A stretch of 64,000 bases of DNA from Chitinophagaceae bacterium. Lineage in GTDB: Bacteria > Bacteroidota > Bacteroidia > Chitinophagales > Chitinophagaceae. Below are positions 61,534-64,000 of this stretch, in pieces. The notes under the pieces are model-generated. The model searched no databases and was not told the origin of the DNA. It saw only the letters and a list, made by a program, of their open reading frames with translations. The position numbers and the translations under genes are program-made. Position 1 is the first letter of the stretch. Each line of letters starts with the position of its first letter. The DNA is taken from assembly GCA_947452965.1 (NCBI GenBank), contig CANGEW010000007.1, forward strand, positions 1 through 64,000. The letters are read 5' to 3'.

Positions 61534-62301
61534 TTATTTTTTTAATAAAGATTTATTAAAAATTTCTGTAAGTTTCTTTTTTGTGTGAAGTGGAAAATCT
61601 CCTCTCATGATCCAATCATAGTATTGAGGCTCATTTTTGAGTGTTTCGATGATTGATTTCCCCTTGTATTTTCCGAAATTGAATACCTCTATGCCTTTTT
61701 CATCGTAAATAAACCTTCTGGCATAATCGATAACTTTTTCTTCTCCAATTACTGAAAGAATTGACTCTACAGTGTTTCCAAGTTGTTTATATTTTTCAAC
61801 TTGAGCTAAAAATACTTCAATGGTAGCTTCTATATCTACTTCAGCACTATGTGCGTTCATTAATTCTTTTTCACAATAAAACTTATAAGCAGCAGATAGC
61901 GTCCTTGGTTCCATTGTATAAAAAATATGCTGCACATCAATCATCTTTCTATTACTTAAATCAACATCAATTTCTGCACGTAAAAATTCTTCCATTAATA
62001 ATGGAATATCAAATCGGTTGCTATTGTAACCTCCTAATTCACAATTTTCTAAAAATTGCTTTATTTCGTTAGCAACCTGTTTAAAAGTAGGGGCATCTTT
62101 AACCATCTCATCCGTAATGCCATGTATCTCTGATGATTTAAGAGGAATAGGCATTTCTGGGTTTAGAATTTTTCTTTTAACAACCCTCGTATTATCAGGC
62201 ATTATTTTTATGATAGCAATTTCGATAATTCTATCGGAAGAAAGATTGAGGCCAGTAGTTTCAAGATCAATAAAGGCAACAGCACGATGTAATTGTAACA
62301 T
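61534..62301 (-). CDS. DnaQ-like 3'-5' exonuclease (DEDDh) with C-terminal DUF3820-type domain
   Basis: The DEDDh exonuclease domain occupies residues ~8-170: FIDLETTGLNLSSDRIIEIAIIKI (Asp, Glu), GYNSNRFDIPLLMEEF (Asp) and NAHSAEVDIEATIEVF (His, Asp). It is followed by VFNFGKYKGKSIIETLKNEPQYYDWIMRGDF, the short domain named DUF3820 and found behind many DnaQ-type nucleases. It is a cytosolic nuclease for repair or RNA turnover. The gene lies 57 bp upstream of the glycosyltransferase start on the same strand. Confidence 0.9.
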   Translation of the reverse strand: MLQLHRAVAFIDLETTGLNLSSDRIIEIAIIKIMPDNTRVVKRKILNPEMPIPLKSSEIHGITDEMVKDAPTFKQVANEIKQFLENCELGGYNSNRFDIPLLMEEFLRAEIDVDLSNRKMIDVQHIFYTMEPRTLSAAYKFYCEKELMNAHSAEVDIEATIEVFLAQVEKYKQLGNTVESILSVIGEEKVIDYARRFIYDEKGIEVFNFGKYKGKSIIETLKNEPQYYDWIMRGDFPLHTKKKLTEIFNKSLLKK

Positions 62302-62653
62302 TATTAAAATGTATTGAAATGATAAGATACTGCAATATAATTAAATGTTTTGAGTCGTACTTTCTAAAAAGTAAAAATTAACGATTGGGTTGGTTTGTCA
62401 AGACAAACTTAAAAACCATATTTAATTGATGGTTTAGTGCGTGTCGACAAGAATTTGGTGATTTTTTTTCATAAGGCTGGAATATCGAAATAAGTTCATG
62501 TTAAATAGTTTCTTCAAGATTTGTTATTTAAAATAATTCAAATACTTTTGTGTTGTCTATTTTTGATAAGTAAATCATATTGGTTATTCTTGGTTACTAT
62601 ATCGAATTCATTGAAAAGAGATTATTATATTCTATCAAATTGAATTAATACAC
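62302..62653. other. 352-bp intergenic stretch with two dyad symmetries
   Basis: There is no gene. GTTTGTC-AA-GACAAAC (62393-62408) is a perfect 7+7 palindrome that fits a dimeric-regulator site better than a hairpin. AAACCAT/ATGGTTT (62413-62435, 9-nt loop) follows. TATTTTTG (62558-62565) is a -7-like element about 85 bp before the small lipoprotein gene. Confidence 0.5.
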
Positions 62654-62767
62654 ATGAAAAAGATTATGTTCCTTGCTATTATATTAATGGCAGTTTTAGC
62701 AGCTTCAAGTTGTGAGTCTTCAAGAAAATCTGGTTGCCCCTCTCAAGAAGGGTTGCTTCATGGCTAA
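62654..62767 (+). CDS. Very small lipoprotein (37 aa), below the ORF-track cutoff
   Basis: MKKIMFLAIILMAVLAASSC is a full lipoprotein signal with Cys20; only 17 residues follow (ESSRKSGCPSQ...LLHG), including a second Cys. The stop is 9 bp before the start of the YtxJ-like gene on the same strand, so the two are probably co-transcribed. No function is recognised. The conserved-looking signal supports a real gene. Confidence 0.6.
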   Translation: MKKIMFLAIILMAVLAASSCESSRKSGCPSQEGLLHG

Positions 62768-62776
62768 ATCATTATT

Positions 62777-63109
62777 ATGAATTGGCATCAAATTGAAAAT
62801 AAAGAACAATTGGATATGTTGATTAAGAATTCTTATCAACAAGCCCAGTTGATTTTTAAGCATAGTACAAGATGTTCTATTAGTGTAATGGCAAAAGCTA
62901 GGCTAGACAAAGTTGAGAATATTTCTCATGTGACTTCACATTATTTGGACTTACTCAATTACAGAGAGCTTTCAAACCACATATCTTCTACTTTCAATAT
63001 TCATCATGAATCACCACAGGTTTTATTGATAAAATCTGGGGAGTGTATTTATGAAGAAAGCCACAATGCCATTACTGTTGATGGAATCAAAGAGCAAGTT
63101 ATCAGTTGA
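62777..63109 (+). CDS. ytxJ: YtxJ-like bacillithiol-system redox-active protein (DUF2847)
   Basis: A 110-residue protein of thioredoxin-like size. The opening WHQIENKEQLDMLIKNS and the block LIFKHSTRCSISVMAK contain the single family cysteine in TRCSIS; LDLLNYRELSNHIS, the cis-proline-like ESPQVLLIKSGECIYEESH and the end follow the YtxJ family. The family (monothiol bacilliredoxin-like) is linked to bacillithiol redox chemistry, which Bacteroidota possess. It follows the small lipoprotein gene after 9 bp. Confidence 0.88.
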   Translation: MNWHQIENKEQLDMLIKNSYQQAQLIFKHSTRCSISVMAKARLDKVENISHVTSHYLDLLNYRELSNHISSTFNIHHESPQVLLIKSGECIYEESHNAITVDGIKEQVIS

Positions 63110-63231
63110 CCTATGCTTTCAATGATGTTTTTCTCTACAAAGATTTTAACGAATCGTTATGACAATCCAGATTTCATTTCAATTATTTAATTCATTTTTG
63201 TGAAGTTATTTTTCAGCTAAATTGATGATGA

Positions 63232-64000
63232 ATGAAATCGATTTTTTCTTTTTATAAGTGTTTTTTTTGTGTCATAAGCATTTTGTGTTTTCGTGATTCA
63301 CTTGCTCAAAATCCCGATTCTATTCATGTTATATTTGATCGGTTACAGTATTCACAGCAAGATACAATCACTTTTGATGTTTCACTTGATCAATTTAGTA
63401 AAGTTGCAAAAACAGCCACCATTCAATTATGCATTGAAGAAATTTCTACTGGAAGAAAATGGAATTATAGATATCCTTTGATCAATGGTTTTTTTGAAGC
63501 TAAATTAAAAATTGACAGTACTTTGAAAGATGGAAAATATGCATTCAATTTCTTGCTTCAAAAGAAATTTTTTGGTTTAAATGGTAAGGTGAAAAATGCA
63601 TCCGAGAAGGACCAGAAAATCAATTACGTATTGCTTACAAAAGGTATGCAAACTATGATGGATCAGGTTTTTTTAAACGAGGACAAAACGTTTTCTTTAG
63701 GGAAATTGTTGTTTCAAGATACCGCTATTGTTTTTTTCTCCAGGCCTAAAAAGACATATAATCCTCTAGAAATACAGATTGAAACGCCTCTAGATTCTAT
63801 TGTACCGAATTCAGACACAGTAACTCAAATTCTTACTATCGGTATACCCACAAAACATGAGCTACAGAAAGATAGTGGGCGTGTTACGTATGTTTTTAAT
63901 GGAGAGGATTCTTTATATAAAAAAATATTACCGGCTGTAATTGTCAAATCGAAAACAAAGAAATTAATTGATGATTTTGAAAGAGACAATGTTACGGGTG
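63232..64000 (+). CDS. Exported protein of unknown function (3' truncated by window edge)
   Basis: It is not in the ORF track because the frame is open to the window end. ATG 63232 begins MKSIFSFYKCFFCVISILCFRDSLAQ, a signal peptide. At least 256 residues follow. The sequence DSIHVIFDRLQYSQQDTITFDVSL followed by KDGKYAFNFLLQKK resembles the MG2-like start of large Bacteroidota envelope proteins that precede a TonB-receptor plug, but this is weak. The internal ORF at 63293-63481 is a shadow in another frame. Confidence 0.75.
   Translation, partial: MKSIFSFYKCFFCVISILCFRDSLAQNPDSIHVIFDRLQYSQQDTITFDVSLDQFSKVAKTATIQLCIEEISTGRKWNYRYPLINGFFEAKLKIDSTLKDGKYAFNFLLQKKFFGLNGKVKNASEKDQKINYVLLTKGMQTMMDQVFLNEDKTFSLGKLLFQDTAIVFFSRPKKTYNPLEIQIETPLDSIVPNSDTVTQILTIGIPTKHELQKDSGRVTYVFNGEDSLYKKILPAVIVKSKTKKLIDDFERDNVTG

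Overview
The window is AT-rich chromosome from a member of the Bacteroidota, most likely Chitinophagaceae or a close relative (inference). The support is: TAnnTTTG promoter elements upstream of the SRP RNA, tRNA-Val and etfB; a TamL lipoprotein (TamA replaced by a lipidated form) with a TamB partner; a DUF5103 / type 9 secretion plug-family protein; exported proteins with the 'VGIGTN...GFLPPR' N-terminal module; and an archaeal/eukaryal-type ProRS. Most genes are housekeeping genes in short runs, with frequent strand switches.

Layout. 1-864: 3' part of a mitochondrial-type citrate synthase, a terminator and tRNA-Ala(GGC). 865-8240: accessory DNA. It starts at the tRNA-Ala 3' end and a decayed copy of the tRNA 3' half lies at 6011-6056, so about 5.2 kb looks like an old tRNA-targeted island without a visible integrase. 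Inside it are an exported protein gene bracketed by two 130-bp direct repeats, and a plus-strand run encoding a membrane protein, a J-domain membrane protein, a DUF1287 lipoprotein and three small proteins, two of them related. An exported trypsin-like protease follows. 8241-28498: core genes (miaA, proS, truB, tamL, an RNA methyltransferase, an FtsX/LolC-type permease, a T9SS plug-family gene, SRP RNA, transaldolase, a divergent trpF, an FKBP_N-thioredoxin fusion, pdxJ, tcdA, a TatD nuclease, ahcY, an Lrp regulator, valS, clpS, tRNA-Val). 28541-32340: a second accessory patch with a REP-associated tyrosine transposase (RAYT), seven twin-hairpin REP units, a duplicated RAYT 3' end, a decayed second RAYT copy, a FISUMP-domain protein and an FkbM methyltransferase. 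32413-50838: core genes, including prfB with its programmed frameshift, yggS, acyl-CoA dehydrogenase, a cation exporter, a VIT-type transporter, rocD, ispE, etfAB, tilS, a rhomboid protease, ribBA and a very large tamB. 51041-64000: an exported M14 peptidase and PIG-L deacetylase pair, a transglutaminase-fold protein that has lost its cysteine, an ECF sigma factor with a membrane anti-sigma-like/trypsin-like fusion, a repeat-bearing lipoprotein, then xerD, a glycosyltransferase, an exonuclease, a YtxJ-like protein and a truncated exported protein.

Functional links. tamL and tamB should act together in outer-membrane assembly although 32 kb apart. etfAB can accept electrons from the acyl-CoA dehydrogenase. 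miaA, truB, tcdA and tilS are all tRNA-modification genes. The most promising candidate for an undescribed system is 57060-59060: an ECF sigma factor, a one-polypeptide anti-sigma-like/serine-protease membrane protein, and a divergent small lipoprotein, separated by an 8+8 bp inverted repeat (GGTAACCC) that could be a shared promoter element. The REP/RAYT patch and the repeat-bracketed gene beside tRNA-Ala come next.

Limits: all assignments come from reading sequence and the supplied translations. No database search, folding program or alignment was run.
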